From the NCBI RefSeq assembly GCF_000699445.3, contig NC_067196.1, positions 43,615,806-43,679,805 of the forward strand: a DNA stretch of 64,000 nt, in the 5' to 3' direction. Positions 10,542 to 23,340 of this stretch are shown in pieces. A program made the translations under genes and the position numbers. Source of the DNA: Schistosoma haematobium. Lineage: Eukaryota > Platyhelminthes > Trematoda > Strigeidida > Schistosomatidae. The notes below the pieces were generated by a model that saw only the letters and a list, made by a program, of their open reading frames with translations, made no database searches and was not told the origin of the DNA. The first letter of the stretch is position 1. The number at the start of each line of letters is the position of its first letter.

Positions 10542-11713
10542 TAATGTTTTGAACCTTTCTGTTAACATTAAAGTGCGTTTCATTACATCTAAAAATTTTA
10601 TTTGATTCAAATAAACATCACTGACAAGTTTTTAAATATAAAATCTCCCTTCCTGTGACACTAAAGTAAATTATAAGAAGTATAACTTGTTAAAGATGTC
10701 TGTGTTGTCTCGTAAAATAACCATAGTTGTAAATCAAAACCACCGAAAGTCAACCAATAAGTGGAAAATGTGTCACGTTCTTAGCGAAAATAAAAGTTTT
10801 AGATTTGATTCGCCGCAGCACTGTAGGTTTGAAATCCTGAGGAATCTAATATTAAACAAAAAGAGATATCGATTATAATCTGGTATTCAGTTATTTTATT
10901 GTTAGAGTCAGTCCTAAATGTTAACATTCATTATTAGCCTCATATGGTATTAATTCATGTTAGTTGAAAAAAATCAACATAAATCATAAATTCATCTCGT
11001 TTTTTTTATGTCTAGGACTCTTAGTTATTACACAACTTCAACCTCAACTATCTAGAGTTTAACAACAAGTATATCAATATTTGGTAGTTTGCAATATCTA
11101 GGTAAAAATCATTTCACTACACTCAGAAAATTTCAAATGATCAAGTCTAAGCATGTTTATTGCATAAAATGTAAAATTGTCGTTTACAATTACGCTAACA
11201 TAAATTGCACTATGTCAATACTTTTATTATTTACTATAGATACGAGTAAAATGACTGTGAATCATTCAAAATTTTAGAAGTTTAACGTATTACATGACTC
11301 ATTTACAAACTTACACACACACACACTCTCACAAGTACAATCACTGATTGTGGTAGTAATAGTAGTGTCTATCATATCAGAAGTGAAAACTATTAATTCT
11401 TATCTTATTTCATTAGTTTATTAGACTGTAAACCGAATCAGACTACCAAGTATAGGTCAGACAATATGAATTTTTAACAAAAATAATGGACAAAATTTGT
11501 TTGGCAAGAATTTTTAGTCGGTATGATGTTAGTCAGCGTAATTAGTTTTCTTTCGAAAAAGAAACCATAATTAATGTGTAACATGTTTAGATTCTGTCTC
11601 TTTGAGATTATAGTTACATATATAGATATTACATATGTTTCCAAGATAACCATTAACTTTAAAAGTTTTGATTATTTTTGAGTTAACACAAAAACACTGA
11701 ATCATAGATTTAC
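10542..11713. other. Intergenic DNA with a short (AC)n
   Basis: A short CA repeat lies at 11311-11326. Two frames of about 62 codons show no family resemblance. Confidence 0.4.
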
Positions 11714-11865
11714 TATCAGAAGGGGTTTTGTGGATATTATGGTAATTTTAATAGTTGAGATCATGAGTCAAATGAAGTTAGACTCATGGCTTATTATTTG
11801 TGATTCCAGGTTTTCATGGTGGTCTAGATTCAATTGACTCATGAATTCAACTATTAAATTAAAAT
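11714..11865. repeat. Inverted pair of PLE-type repeat tails
   Basis: The left arm (11714-11783) is the repeat's 3' tail on the minus strand (from ATCAGAAGGGGTTTTGTGG). The right arm (11806-11865) is the tail on the plus strand (TTTTCATGGTGGTCTAGATT). The hammerhead between them has been lost. It shares the layout of 7957, 44043 and 54965. Confidence 0.75.
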
Positions 11866-12157
11866 AATAGTCAATAAATTGTTATTTATTTAAAAACTTG
11901 GATGACTTGTTTAAAATTTGTAAAAAAGATTAAGCGAAATAGATATTTTATGAAATAGGCACAAAATTATTGGTGCAGTAATATTAATAATTAACACATT
12001 TCACAACACTGTAACATTAATACATTTCATAGAAAAGGGAATCACAAATAAGTAGCCGTGAGTAGTGGAGTTCAACCGGATCAGTTGTGAAGTAGTAACT
12101 CATTGACGATAATGGTGGACAGTTGCTCAATCTCGTGGATTGGTTGAAGTCAGACAC

Positions 12158-12395
12158 TAACACCGTTGGATACTGGCTCAGTGGTCTAGAGGTTAAGCGT
12201 CCGCGCGCGAAACCGATAGGTCCTGGGTTGGAATCTCGTGAGGCGGGATCGTGAGTGCACACTGCTAAGTAGTCCCACAATAGGACGAAACGGCTTTTCG
12301 GTGCTTCCAGATTTTACATGGTTGTCTAGCTTCATTTGACTCATGATCTCAACTATTAAAATTACTATAATATCCATAAAACCCCTCTGTGATTA
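12158..12395 (+). repeat. tRNA-headed hammerhead repeat, full-length copy
   Basis: A complete-looking copy. The head holds AACACCGTTGGATACTGG, the A box (GGCTCAGTGGTCTAGAGG) and a B-box-like GGTTGGAATCTCG. A hammerhead region follows (about 12256-12304), then the tail ending CCATAAAACCCCTCT. The hammerhead core is mutated (CTAAGTA instead of CTGANGA), while GAAA is kept. The tail is the same terminal sequence that lies behind the Penelope remnant at 44043. Confidence 0.8.
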
Positions 12396-13808
12396 TTATT
12401 TTAATGTTATATCTAGAGCTTAGATTCTTGCTATACCGTGTAATACTTAATTAATTGAACGCTAGACTCCTTCAAGTCGCGATTGAAAAAGGAGAAGACA
12501 AGTGAGATGGAATGTTATTCCAAACAGTATGAAATATGGTACAAAACTCACAGGTATTTATAGTTTTGAGTAAAAACGGAATCATCATTACAGTCATCCA
12601 ATCCGCGTTCAGTGGATTTTAGCTTTTGACCAATAGAGAAGCCACACGTCAAGATTCTGGAATATCTGTCCAAACGATGATTGGATAAAATATATCCGGC
12701 TCTTTCAGAGTATCTTAGAACTTCTTTGAGTTCACCCGCGGGACATTCTCACACTTAATTAACAATGTTCTGTTATTTCCATTTGAATAAGAATTATTAC
12801 ATTGAAAATAATACACAAGTTTTCTAACAAAAATTATTTCAGTTCATGAAAGTTAGAAGAATATATTTGTTATCAAATAAGTGATGTTTTTGCAATCTAC
12901 AAAAGAAAAGCATTCGGAACAGTTCTTGATTAAAGGAAAATAAAATATTTGACAATTTGATCAGTCGAGCAAGACAAATATAAACATTTGACTAAACATA
13001 AACGGTCTTCTTCAACGGATTAATTCCAGCTAGTATATCAGTAAAAAGCGGAAAATATTGGATAATTGTTTGATTGTATTTTAGAAACTAACTAGTTGTG
13101 CTATTCTAAGCTATTCTACACTATTCCTTGAGATTACTCTCCAGGTGTTCCATCCTTTCAATGAGCCTAGAACCTCTGGAATTTCAGATAGTCCAAAACT
13201 GTTCTTTTTTACATTACAGCTCTTCATTATTTTGTATTCGATAATCTTCACAAGACAGAAATTAATAGCCACAAGTTTCGCGGATACCATAATACTCTTC
13301 AAGAATTAAATTAAAGTGAACCTAACGGTTCATATTTTCTAAATTTGCTTGATACATCATAGATCAATGAGAAATTCATACATAGAAACTCATTCCGATT
13401 GTTATTAACTTAGATACTTCATAGAAACCTATTTTATTAATTAGTTATTGTCAATGAAATCGTATAAACAAATATTGATTTTATGTCTTAACCAATTTAC
13501 ATTTAATGTCCGAAATAGAATTAAACTATACATATATACATACTATTTAGGATATATTATTGTGAATTGTAATGATTGAAGCCTTTCATTAAAAACTATA
13601 CTAAAATGAATTCTTTTGGTTTAAAACGATAAATACATATACATATGCGCAAATGACATTAGTTTATTCATAATAATGTAAACGTAATATATCAGTTACT
13701 GAATACCATAAAAATATTCTCTCTCCGAATTCATTGATATAATTTTGGTAACCTAGTTGTGTAGGTGTAAAATAAAATTATATATTGGCATTAAAATTCA
13801 ATGATACT
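12396..13808. other. Intergenic DNA, nothing recognised
   Basis: AT-rich, no supported feature. Confidence 0.4.
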
Positions 13809-14629
13809 TTATTTATCAAGTGTCCATAAATTAACTGGTGTTTCTTTCTTTATGATAAAGAATTATAGATACATAGATAGTTTAATGTGAAGTTTTAATT
13901 ATGGTAAAAAAGAAGATTATTAAATATAAATTTACATACAAATTTTATTTTTGGCTCATTATTCATGTGTTAACTTCGTCTGTAGTAATTCTAAGGCTAC
14001 CACTGGTTCAAAAACCACACAAAAGAGGAGAGTTAGGTATGAAGTCAGCATCACCATCCCTTAGAAAACAAACTTGTTAAAAAAACACTAACCAAGATAA
14101 ACAATTCAAACCATTCGAACTCTGTACTCCAAATTCAGGGATATTAATTCAGAAGAATTATGACACTTCATGGAGAAAGACGAGATTCATCGGAAGTCAC
14201 TGGAACGATGCACAATGTAACAACCAGAGCAACAATTAATAATGGTACGTGGAATGTTCGGATAATGTGGGAGATCGGGAGGACCAGTCAAATAGCAACG
14301 GAAATGAAGAGATCCAACTTGATGGTGCTCAGAATCAGTGAAACCAATTGGACACAAACTGGACAGAAAAGAATAGATTCATGAGAGATGTTCCGGTACT
14401 CTCGTCATGAAGAGAACTATGCTCCACACACTCAGGCAAATGTTCTGATGCTGTTGAAAGAAGCACGAAACGCATTTATTGAGTGGGAATCTCACACACT
14501 CAAGATCATCGAAGCATCGTTCAAAACAATGAAGTGCGCAATCACAATGAGTGTTATTCAATGTTATGCACCCACCAATTATATCAATGACGACGATAAA
14601 TACCAGCTCCACGAGATCGTTCAACCGAT
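13809..14629 (+). repeat. Left arm of an 821-bp inverted duplication
   Basis: This segment recurs as its reverse complement at 20017-20837 with the same length and only scattered substitutions; the 74-codon frame at 14160-14384 is unchanged in the other arm. The arm includes about 160 bp of non-LINE flank plus the 5' end of the RTE element, so DNA duplication rather than retrotransposition produced it. The spacer is about 5.4 kb. Confidence 0.95.
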
Positions 14630-16273
14630 CACAGTGAAGTGTTCAGGAGACGACCTGACCATCCTGATCGGAGACCTATACGCCAAAGTCGGAATGGACA
14701 ACACCGGATATGAAGATATCATGGGACGGTATGGACTGACTGAGAAACAGGAACGAGAATCGTGAGAGATTTGTAAATTTATATGCATTCAACAAAACGG
14801 TTATAAGTGGCACAATATTCACACACAAACGCATACACAAAGCTACATGTGTCTCACCGGACCACACTACAGAGAATCCGATCTATCATATCTACGTCAT
14901 TAAAAAATTTAGAAGGTTAATGGAAGACGTGAGAAACAAGAGAGGAACTGACATGGCTTCACATCACCATCAACTGGTGGTTGCAAAGATGGAACTGAAG
15001 CTAAAGAAGCAATGGACAACAGTATAGACAGCGGTACAAGGATTCAATACAGCTTTCCTTTGACATACTGACAAACTCAACCAATTCAAGATAACTCTCA
15101 ACAACACGTTCCAAGCCTGACATGATCTACAGAAAGTGGAAGAAAATATTATGGAGGATAATCGGAGAGGAATTGAATAAGCAATAATATCGATTTCCCT
15201 TATTATGAGAAACAGTAGGCAGTATGCAAAAGAGAACATTATGGAAACTTCTTCGACACTGCGGTGTACCTGAGAAGATCGTCAGCATCATACAGATTTT
15301 ATACGACGGACTACAGTGCAAAGTCGTGCATAGGAGAAAACTGACAGATGCATTCCAAGTGAGGATCGGAATCAGACGAGTTTGCTTACTGCCATCTTTC
15401 ATTTTTCTTCTGTTGCTTGACTGGATTATGAAGACCTGAACATCTGAGGGGAAGCTCTGAACACAATAGACACCTCGGACTTCGAACATGACCTACCTCT
15501 TCTATTCCATACACACTAGCAAATGTAGGTCAAGATAACCAGTGTATCAGTAGCCCCTGCATCAGTATGCCTCAACATATATAGGGGAAAAAGTAAGATC
15601 CTCAAATACAACACCGACAATACCAAACCAATCACACTCGACTGAGAAACTCTGGAACAAGTGGAATCATTCACGTACCTGGTCAGCAGCATCGATAAAC
15701 GAGGAAGATCGGATACAGATATAGAACAGAGTATTGGCGAAGTAGGGTCACACTCCTACAATTGAACAACATATGGAACTCAAAATACTGTCAAACAATA
15801 TTAATGTCAGAATCTCCAATACAAACGTCAAGATAGCTCTGCTGTATGAAGGCGAGACACGGGGAACTAACACAGCCATCATCAAAAATGTACAACTATT
15901 TACAAATTGTTGTCTACACAAGATACTCAACACCCATTAACCGAATAACATCAACAACATACTTCTGTGGGAGAGGAAAAATCAACTTCCAGTTGAAGAG
16001 AGAATTAGGGAAAGATGTTGGGAGTGGATACTACATACATTGTAGGAACCATTAAACTGTATGACGAGGCAAGTGGTAACTTTGAATACTGAAGTTAAAT
16101 AGAAAAGTGGATGACTAACGATTATAGTGCAACGGGAAATAGAACCAGGTATGAAAAGGATGAATAGTGGCCGGATGAAGTGGAAATTATTGCTGAGGGC
16201 AGAGTTTGATGAAGAGTGTTAGTGGGCGACCTATGCTCCTCCACGATGAATAACAGGCGTAAGTAAGTAAGTA
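13972..16273 (+). mobile_element. RTE-type LINE (SR2-like), internally deleted, inactive
   Basis: The order is a 5' untranslated block related to the 136-bp short elements (13972-14115), then the endonuclease N-terminal part (14160-14765; GTWNVRIMWEIG, SETNW). Linker remnants follow, then the RT middle (15224-15440; RTLWKLLRHCGVPEKI), the RT C-terminal part (to about 16230) and a GTAAGTAAGTAAG tail. Compared with the copy at 33772, about 0.9 kb encoding the RT N-terminal part is missing near 15170-15210. Several stops and frameshifts prevent any product. Confidence 0.9.
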
Positions 16274-16937
16274 CGTTACAAAACAGAATTTCCAATTATT
16301 TATTGTAAAAGTAAACATTTCCCCTTAAAATGGTTAGAGTAACAAAAACTTATTTGTCTCCATTTCCTCATAAATAAGCATTTTACTAATTTTCTTCTGT
16401 AGATAAATTTGTTATTTTGCCGTTCCTTACATTATCGAATATGAATATTTAAACTGGGGTTTGAAAAAAAACATTTAAATTACCAACATTCTTGTCAGTA
16501 CTACCATGTGTTATTATGTAGATAGAAAGTGAGATTTAGTTGAGTAATAAACAATATATATATTGATTTAAATAAGTAAATAAATGAATAAAAAATTAAG
16601 AAGGTTAAATCTGGGTCATTTTAAGGACATTCAATGGATTTGTTTAACTGAAATATTAATTGTTCTTTATTTTGTCAAGTAAAAACTGTTCGTCTCTTAA
16701 AAATAAAAACGACTGATACTATATTCAGCCATTTCATTATTATGTTTTGTGTTATTTCGGTGAAACAGACTGGTCAAAATAAACTACGCCTAAAAGTATT
16801 CGTTGATAATTTTTTAACAAGATTTTCATCTTAATTATATACATTAGATTATAAAACTCGTTGAATAACAATCAAGTGTCTAGTTATAATAAGATTATAA
16901 CGTGACGAAATGATAACAAGTTATTTAGATATATATC

Positions 16938-16985
16938 CTCTGAAGAAGTGGCTTACATTGAGTCACAAAAGGTCAGAAAATCTCA
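16938..16985 (+). repeat. Dispersed repeat, copy 1
   Basis: Shares CTGAAGAAG, GGC, AGTCAC and GTCAGAAAA with the minus-strand copy at 18824-18870. Confidence 0.6.
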
Positions 16986-17761
16986 TTTTTCTACTCGTCG
17001 GAATATTACAAATACATTATTTATTTATTTGATAACAAGTTATTTGCTATGAAACAGTTTTCTTCTGAAAACAAGTCTGAAAGAATTGATTGGTTAGCAG
17101 TAAGATTGGAAGCTTTCCCGATAATGTATAGCACTAAGTTCTTCAGATTTTGGTTCCGGATGAAAAACACTTCCTGAATATATATATGTATATTTCTATG
17201 TTTATTTTACTTTGTTCCTACTCTTTTCTGTTTCACTCTTTTGGATATTGTTTTATACTACTTATTTACATTCAGTAAATAGTTGTATCCCCAGCAATTT
17301 TTAAACGTATGTTGTAACGCAAGTTTGTTGTGTAATATTTGAAACATTTACGTATACTTATAATGTCTATTGTATTTATTATTATAATTAATTTGCCTGA
17401 ATCACTGTAGCAGTTATCTTCAGTTTTCTTCGTTTGTTTAAACTCAATAGTTCCCATATTGTTTTGCTCTTGGTCCGGGTTTTGCTTGTTGATAAACTGT
17501 GACCAAGTTTAGACACAGCTATCAGCTGTCCTTTGCACTATCGTATGTTGTAATGGTTCTTTATGTTACCATTAAAAAAACTCCTTTCATAAAAAAACAA
17601 AATGACGCGTTAAACTCTACAGACACTTCACAAGTTGAGGTTTGTACCTAATTTTTGTATATTATTCAATAAAGAACCACTATTGTCGACAAATCGTTGC
17701 TTTGCGAACTTCGGTTTTGCGAGTATCTCAGTCGGGTGACCTGAACGATTCGATAGACCTA

Positions 17762-17784
17762 ATATATATATATATATATATATA
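17762..17784. repeat. (TA)n microsatellite
   Basis: About 11 TA units. Confidence 0.9.
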
Positions 17785-18823
17785 CCGTATTGTATATAAT
17801 CTTGTATAATTTGAATACAGTTTACATTATTGACTTTTAGCAGACAATCACTGAAAGTTAATCAGTCATGTAAATTGTTTCTGAAATGAACAAATTCCAC
17901 AAACCTCTTATTCTAACAGTTTTGCAATTAAAATCTTCAAATAGTTTTTTTTATTACATTAAGGAGTTACTTAATTTCAAACGATTAAAAGTACCATCTC
18001 AAGCAAACACACAAAATTGAAAAAAAATGATTTCACAGTTTTAATTTATTTTATATTTCATTATATAAACACTCATGATTGATTTGTTCCCTTACGTTAA
18101 TCGAAACTATCTAATTCATTTAAAAAGCAATATGATCAATATTTGAAAGAAAAAAACATTTGCAGTATTATGTACAATCCATCCTCTTCGAGGATCATTG
18201 TACAATACGTTTAATTTGTTGCATATCCTTAATATTGTTTTCTTGATATTCAGCCTTAGCAACATATTAGTTACTGGAATAATGTATTACTTTTTTGGGA
18301 CAATCATATGATAAATAAATACCATAGTAATTGCATTTTGTCTACTTTCAAATTTTATTTTCTAATTTATTTATATCAACATTTAGAGTGAATCTTTACT
18401 TCATATAATAACAATAATACTATTCTTTAATCTTTAGAAAAAAATGCTTCTTGATTGGTATAAATCAAATGATATTCATTTATTTAGTAATTTCTATAAG
18501 TAGCATAATTGGCATATGTTTTGTACGCCCACAATTTCCTATGCATTGTCTACTAATACATGTGTCATTTGAATATCAAGCCACTTCTTATGTGTATTGA
18601 TAAACTGCTTTATTGGTATTTGTCAATGTTTTGGAAGTTGATTAATCAAAATCATCGATCCCTATGCAATATAGCTTATGTAATAAATTGGTAACATATG
18701 AGCATAACCATTAAAATCATAACACATAGAGAGTGATTGTGGTAAGAAAATTAAACTTATTAAGATTGCAATGAAAGTAGAGTCTTTTAATTACTGCTAC
18801 AGACTTCGAAACCATTCTACTAT

Positions 18824-18870
18824 TAAATTTTCTGACGTTTCGTGACTTAGTGTATGCCGCTTCTTCAGAG
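18824..18870 (-). repeat. Dispersed repeat, copy 2
   Basis: Reverse complement of the repeat at 16938, about 85 percent alike by eye. Confidence 0.6.
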
Positions 18871-20016
18871 AAGTGGCTTCTCTAATTTTTTCTATTCATT
18901 GTGATATTACAGATATATTATTTATTCACAACAATCTACCCAATGCTCAATTTATTCGAAATTATCAAGTCAAACCTTGGTAATGATACCTACATTCTAC
19001 TATTGTTCGTGCTGATCCTGTTGACCATGAATAGATACTGGATGTTAGCATTCGATCGTTGAAAAAATGAGCAAACATATGTGAACAAAAAGCACAACTA
19101 TTTTAATAGAATTAGAGAAACAATTAATGTGTTGCTTTCAAGTAACTAACCTGACTGAGTAAACCAAAAATAACTACAGAAAAAGTGCCTTCTTCAATAG
19201 ATCATTTTCTCAAACAATACAATTAGATCTAATAAATGAAAAGACTGAAAAATGATTAAAGATATAAAGGAATATATAAAAATAATCATTTGAAGTTTTT
19301 TGGAGCGGATTATAGATAAAAAAAGTACCAACCATGAATACAGAGATCTATTTCAATCAATGTTAATAATTGTTATCAATAGCCGAATACGTTCATTCAT
19401 AAAAAAGCTTGAGATTTCACTTACATTGCTACTTTCATTCAAACAGATATAGTAAAAAACTATTCCAAACAATATCAGGAAATCCCAACATAGACTGAGT
19501 TAGTTGTGTTGTAAATAGGTAGACATAAGAATAATTTTTGGAATCATGTCTGTTGGACTGGATTTTGATTTATATAAAGTCACACTTGAGAGATTTGTGT
19601 TCAACAAGTCAAAAATACAATTAAAGTTCGTATTTTGAATTCCATTGTTCCCTGTTAACAAACATTAAGTAATTTTTTCTTGAATTTTGACGAATGAAGT
19701 CAACAGTTAACCATTATTGATAATTCATGCATACCAGTCAGCCAGAATGTTCTAGACAAAATACTGTAACTTCTAAGCGATGGTAGGTATTCGCTCAGCC
19801 TAGAGATACGTTATAGTATTAATTATTGTTGTCCTAACAGTATGAAAAGGTTTATCCGATCAGAATATTGGCGATATATATGAAAAATTTAGTATATAGA
19901 AACACAAAAAGTGATGAGCATCAGGATTTAAGGTGGTAGATATGAGTTGGGAGCAACAGTTAAGAACAAAGTAGAATGCTTTCTAACTAACACGGATAAA
20001 TTCTTATCCAGTCATT

Positions 20017-20837
20017 ATCGGTTGAACGATCTCGTGGAGCTGGTATTTATCGTCGTCATTGATATAATTGGTGGGTGCATAACATTGAATAACACTCATT
20101 GTGATTGCGCACTTCATTGTTTTGAACGATGCTTCGGTGATCTTGAGTGTGTGAGATTCCCACTCAATAAATGCGTTTCGTGCTTCTTTCAACAGCATCA
20201 GAACAATTGCCTGAGTGTGTGGAGCATAGTTCTCTTCATGACGAGAGTACCGGAACATCTCTCATGAATCTATTCTTTTCTGTCCAGTTTGTGTCCAATT
20301 GGTTTCACTGATTCTGAGCACCATCAAGTTGGATCTCTTCATTTCCGTTGCTATTTGACTGGTCCTCCCGATCTCCCACATTATCCGAACATTCCACGTA
20401 CCATTATTAATTGTTGCTCTGGTTGTTACATTGTGCATCGTTCCAGTGACTTCCGATGAATCTCGTCTTTCTCCATGAAGTGTCATAATTCTTCTGAATT
20501 AATATCCCTGAATTTGGAGTACAGAGTTCGAATGGTTTGAATTGTTTATCTTGGTTAGTGTTTTTTTAACAAGTTTGTTTTCTAAGGGATGGTGATGCTG
20601 ACTTCATACCTAACTCTCCTCTTTTGTGTGGTTTTTGAACCAGTGGTAGCCTTAGAATTACTACAGACGAAGTTAACACATGAATAATGAGCCAAAAATA
20701 AAATTTGTATGTAAATTTATATTTAATAATCTTCTTTTTTACCATAATTAAAACTTCACATTAAACTATCTATGTATCTATAATTCTTTATCATAAAGAA
20801 AGAAACACCAGTTAATTTATTAACACTTGATAAATAA
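20017..20837 (-). repeat. Right arm of the 821-bp inverted duplication (RTE 5' part)
   Basis: Reverse complement of 13809-14629. It carries the RTE 5' untranslated block and endonuclease N-terminal frames (20262-20486 and 20004-20258 on the minus strand) plus the same non-LINE flank. Visible coding differences are N to I and I to T in the second frame. The right arm ends 221 bp before the assembly gap at 21059. Confidence 0.95.
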
Positions 20838-20841
20838 GGTA

Positions 20842-20886
20842 TTATTGAATCGGTGGTAGCCCTTGGATTGATACTGACGGAGTTAA
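20842..20886 (-). repeat. Fragment of the 136-bp short element
   Basis: On the minus strand, AACTCCGTCAGTATCAATCC and then GGGCTACCACCG resemble the first third of the short element. The rest is absent. Confidence 0.5.
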
Positions 20887-21058
20887 TTCATTTAATGTCA
20901 TACTTATCATTCCGGCACATATAATAATTAGATTGTCGTGACTTTTCCTGATTAATAATTCACCATTGTTCATGGTTTAACACTAATGTGCTGTAGTTCA
21001 TCATCTTATTTTAATTGCCCTGGTTTGTTTAAAGCACTGACCTTTTATTATAAAGTAA

Positions 21059-21558
21059 NNNNNNNNNNNNNNNNNNNNNNNNNNNNNNNNNNNNNNNNNN
21101 NNNNNNNNNNNNNNNNNNNNNNNNNNNNNNNNNNNNNNNNNNNNNNNNNNNNNNNNNNNNNNNNNNNNNNNNNNNNNNNNNNNNNNNNNNNNNNNNNNNN
21201 NNNNNNNNNNNNNNNNNNNNNNNNNNNNNNNNNNNNNNNNNNNNNNNNNNNNNNNNNNNNNNNNNNNNNNNNNNNNNNNNNNNNNNNNNNNNNNNNNNNN
21301 NNNNNNNNNNNNNNNNNNNNNNNNNNNNNNNNNNNNNNNNNNNNNNNNNNNNNNNNNNNNNNNNNNNNNNNNNNNNNNNNNNNNNNNNNNNNNNNNNNNN
21401 NNNNNNNNNNNNNNNNNNNNNNNNNNNNNNNNNNNNNNNNNNNNNNNNNNNNNNNNNNNNNNNNNNNNNNNNNNNNNNNNNNNNNNNNNNNNNNNNNNNN
21501 NNNNNNNNNNNNNNNNNNNNNNNNNNNNNNNNNNNNNNNNNNNNNNNNNNNNNNNNNN
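21059..21558. other. Assembly gap, 500 N
   Basis: A run of exactly 500 N. The round number suggests a default gap size rather than a measured length. It interrupts the BBS9 coding exon, so the C-terminal part of the protein is missing from this window. Confidence 0.98.
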
Positions 21559-23340
21559 ATGTGCTGGTTGGAATGGTATAAAGTCAATTTTAAATTCAGA
21601 AAAGTCAAATGATGATGGAGAAGAGGATGACGATTGTATGCAAAATAAACAAATAAAACTTAATAGAATAATTAAGGATATTACAGAATAACCAGATTGA
21701 AAATATTCTTGTGTTAGCAGGTCAAGTAAATCACAAGTAGTCATTAAATTAGTCATATCTCTTTCTAACAATTCATTATATCCATTTAAACAATTAGGTT
21801 GGCTATTTTTTATTCTTTCAACAACTTCTCGTTGAACAGCACGATAATGTCTAGCTTGCACAGTAAGCTTACTAATTTGGTTGTCTAGTTCTAAACCTTT
21901 ATTGACATGATCATCTAAATATTTATATAATTTACTGAACAATGTTTCAAGTTGAGAAGCATAATTATCAAACTTTAGTGACGATAGTGATTTCGGAGGT
22001 ACAGAGCCATGATCCATAAATTTTATAGCATTCTTCGTATACAAGACAATGTAAAGATTATTTGAATCACTATTCGTTTTACGTTTTCCACTAAGATTAT
22101 TATGAAAAATGATCTCTTGTAAAATTGGCCAAAATGTTTCAGGATGATTACTTTGTAGCTTAAATTTGAATCTTTTATTATATTTAATTGAAATGTATAC
22201 ACATTGTTGATCATCATTATTCATTTGTTTCAAACCACAAAATGATACACATACGGTGAAATTATTTAGACTACTTTCATTAAAACAAGTAGCATCATTT
22301 TTAGGTAAGAAATTTGGTATTAAGTCTGATAAATATACATTTTTTAAATGATTATGAAACTTTGTTATCAGTTGAAAAACCAAAGAAAATTTCCCAGTGA
22401 TTTGATTCTTATGTACAAAGGTGCTAGAAGCAAACAAGATTAATGGGAGCTTGATACAATTAGTAACACATTTTGTAATTGAATGAGAATTAAACGACAT
22501 TGAATTATCAGTAGGGCAATTAATTTTTTCATTATTACTATTATTATCATTGTTCAAGGAAGTAAAAGTGTAATACAACATTAAAACAACATTCATATCT
22601 AATGGAAGTTGATTATTTGTTAATGATGATGTCCCATTTTCTCTATCAATAAACTTATTCACATTATAACATGTTAATGTATATGAATACTTATATGAAT
22701 TATTATGATTGACTAAAACAAAATTATGACTATTTAATTCATTAGAAAAAATTTCTATATAATTAGGTTTTATTATAATTGGTGAACAAGAATGAATTAA
22801 TAGATAAACAGAATGAAATTGTTCTATGGGGTATGTTTTTGGAAATTCAATATCAATATCAATAAAGCATAATTCATTCTCATTTATATTCAGTCGATTT
22901 GAATTTAAACGTATAGATGTTTTCAATTTTGGGAGAGAATCTTTTTCAAAATGAGTTTTTTTATTATTATTACTAGGGAATAATAAAGATGAATGAACTT
23001 TTATTAGCTGATCAATACGTTCATTTAGTTGATGCGTTTCTTCATCTAAAATTTCATTGTTCAATTGTGACTGATTAGGATATCTTTCATTTGAATAATT
23101 TTGATCATTTTGACTTGATTTCATGATATTTGGGACAACTAAATTAGATGGATCAGTGCCAAGATATGACAAAGTAATCCGTCCATTTCTATGAAGTACA
23201 ACAATTAAACCAGATGAAAAATTTAGTCCAATAAATGGAAGTTTTTTACCGTAACATTTACTTAATTCCATTGTGAATATAGGCATAGATATATGAATTG
23301 TACCCAATGATAACAATGCGGACCATAAGAGTTGGGCACC
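21559..23340 (-). CDS. BBS9: BBS9 (PTHB1), exon 2, cut by the assembly gap
   Basis: The exon continues the BBSome subunit BBS9. The acceptor TACCTTTTAG (23350-23341) is followed by GGTGCC in phase 0, giving GAQLLWSALLSLGTIH. The diagnostic SYLGTDPS, shared with vertebrate BBS9, falls at about residues 403-410 of the joined protein (near 385-392 in human). The exon encodes 594 codons: the end of the beta-propeller, then the appendage/platform region with Asn-rich inserts, then a C-terminal helical part including RAVQREVVERIKN, which matches the human AIQRRLLARFKDK region. The last visible residues (IDFIPFQPAH) correspond to the AAFLPLQED region, so roughly 100 C-terminal residues are lost in the gap. 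The frame at 21001-21058 beyond the gap is not supported as BBS9. Confidence 0.9.

Larger units (their letters stand above)
16274..20016. other. Long AT-rich intergenic stretch with one inverted repeat pair
   Basis: No gene is supported. It holds a (TA)n run (17762-17784) and a pair of about 45-bp inverted repeats. One is at 16938-16985 on the plus strand (CTGAAGAAGTGGCTTACA, then GTCAGAAAA). Its diverged complement is at 18824-18870. Their parent element is not identified. Confidence 0.5.

Noticed and set aside
14160..14765. Host gene with endonuclease-like domain
   Set aside because: It is the endonuclease part of a broken RTE LINE and recurs in the inverted duplication and at 33950.
21001..21058. 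Continuation of BBS9 beyond the gap
   Set aside because: The few residues after the N run do not resemble the BBS9 C-terminus, and the frame across the gap is arbitrary.
20986..21612. Plus-strand open frame of about 200 codons across the gap
   Set aside because: It consists almost entirely of N, so the frame has no evidential value.
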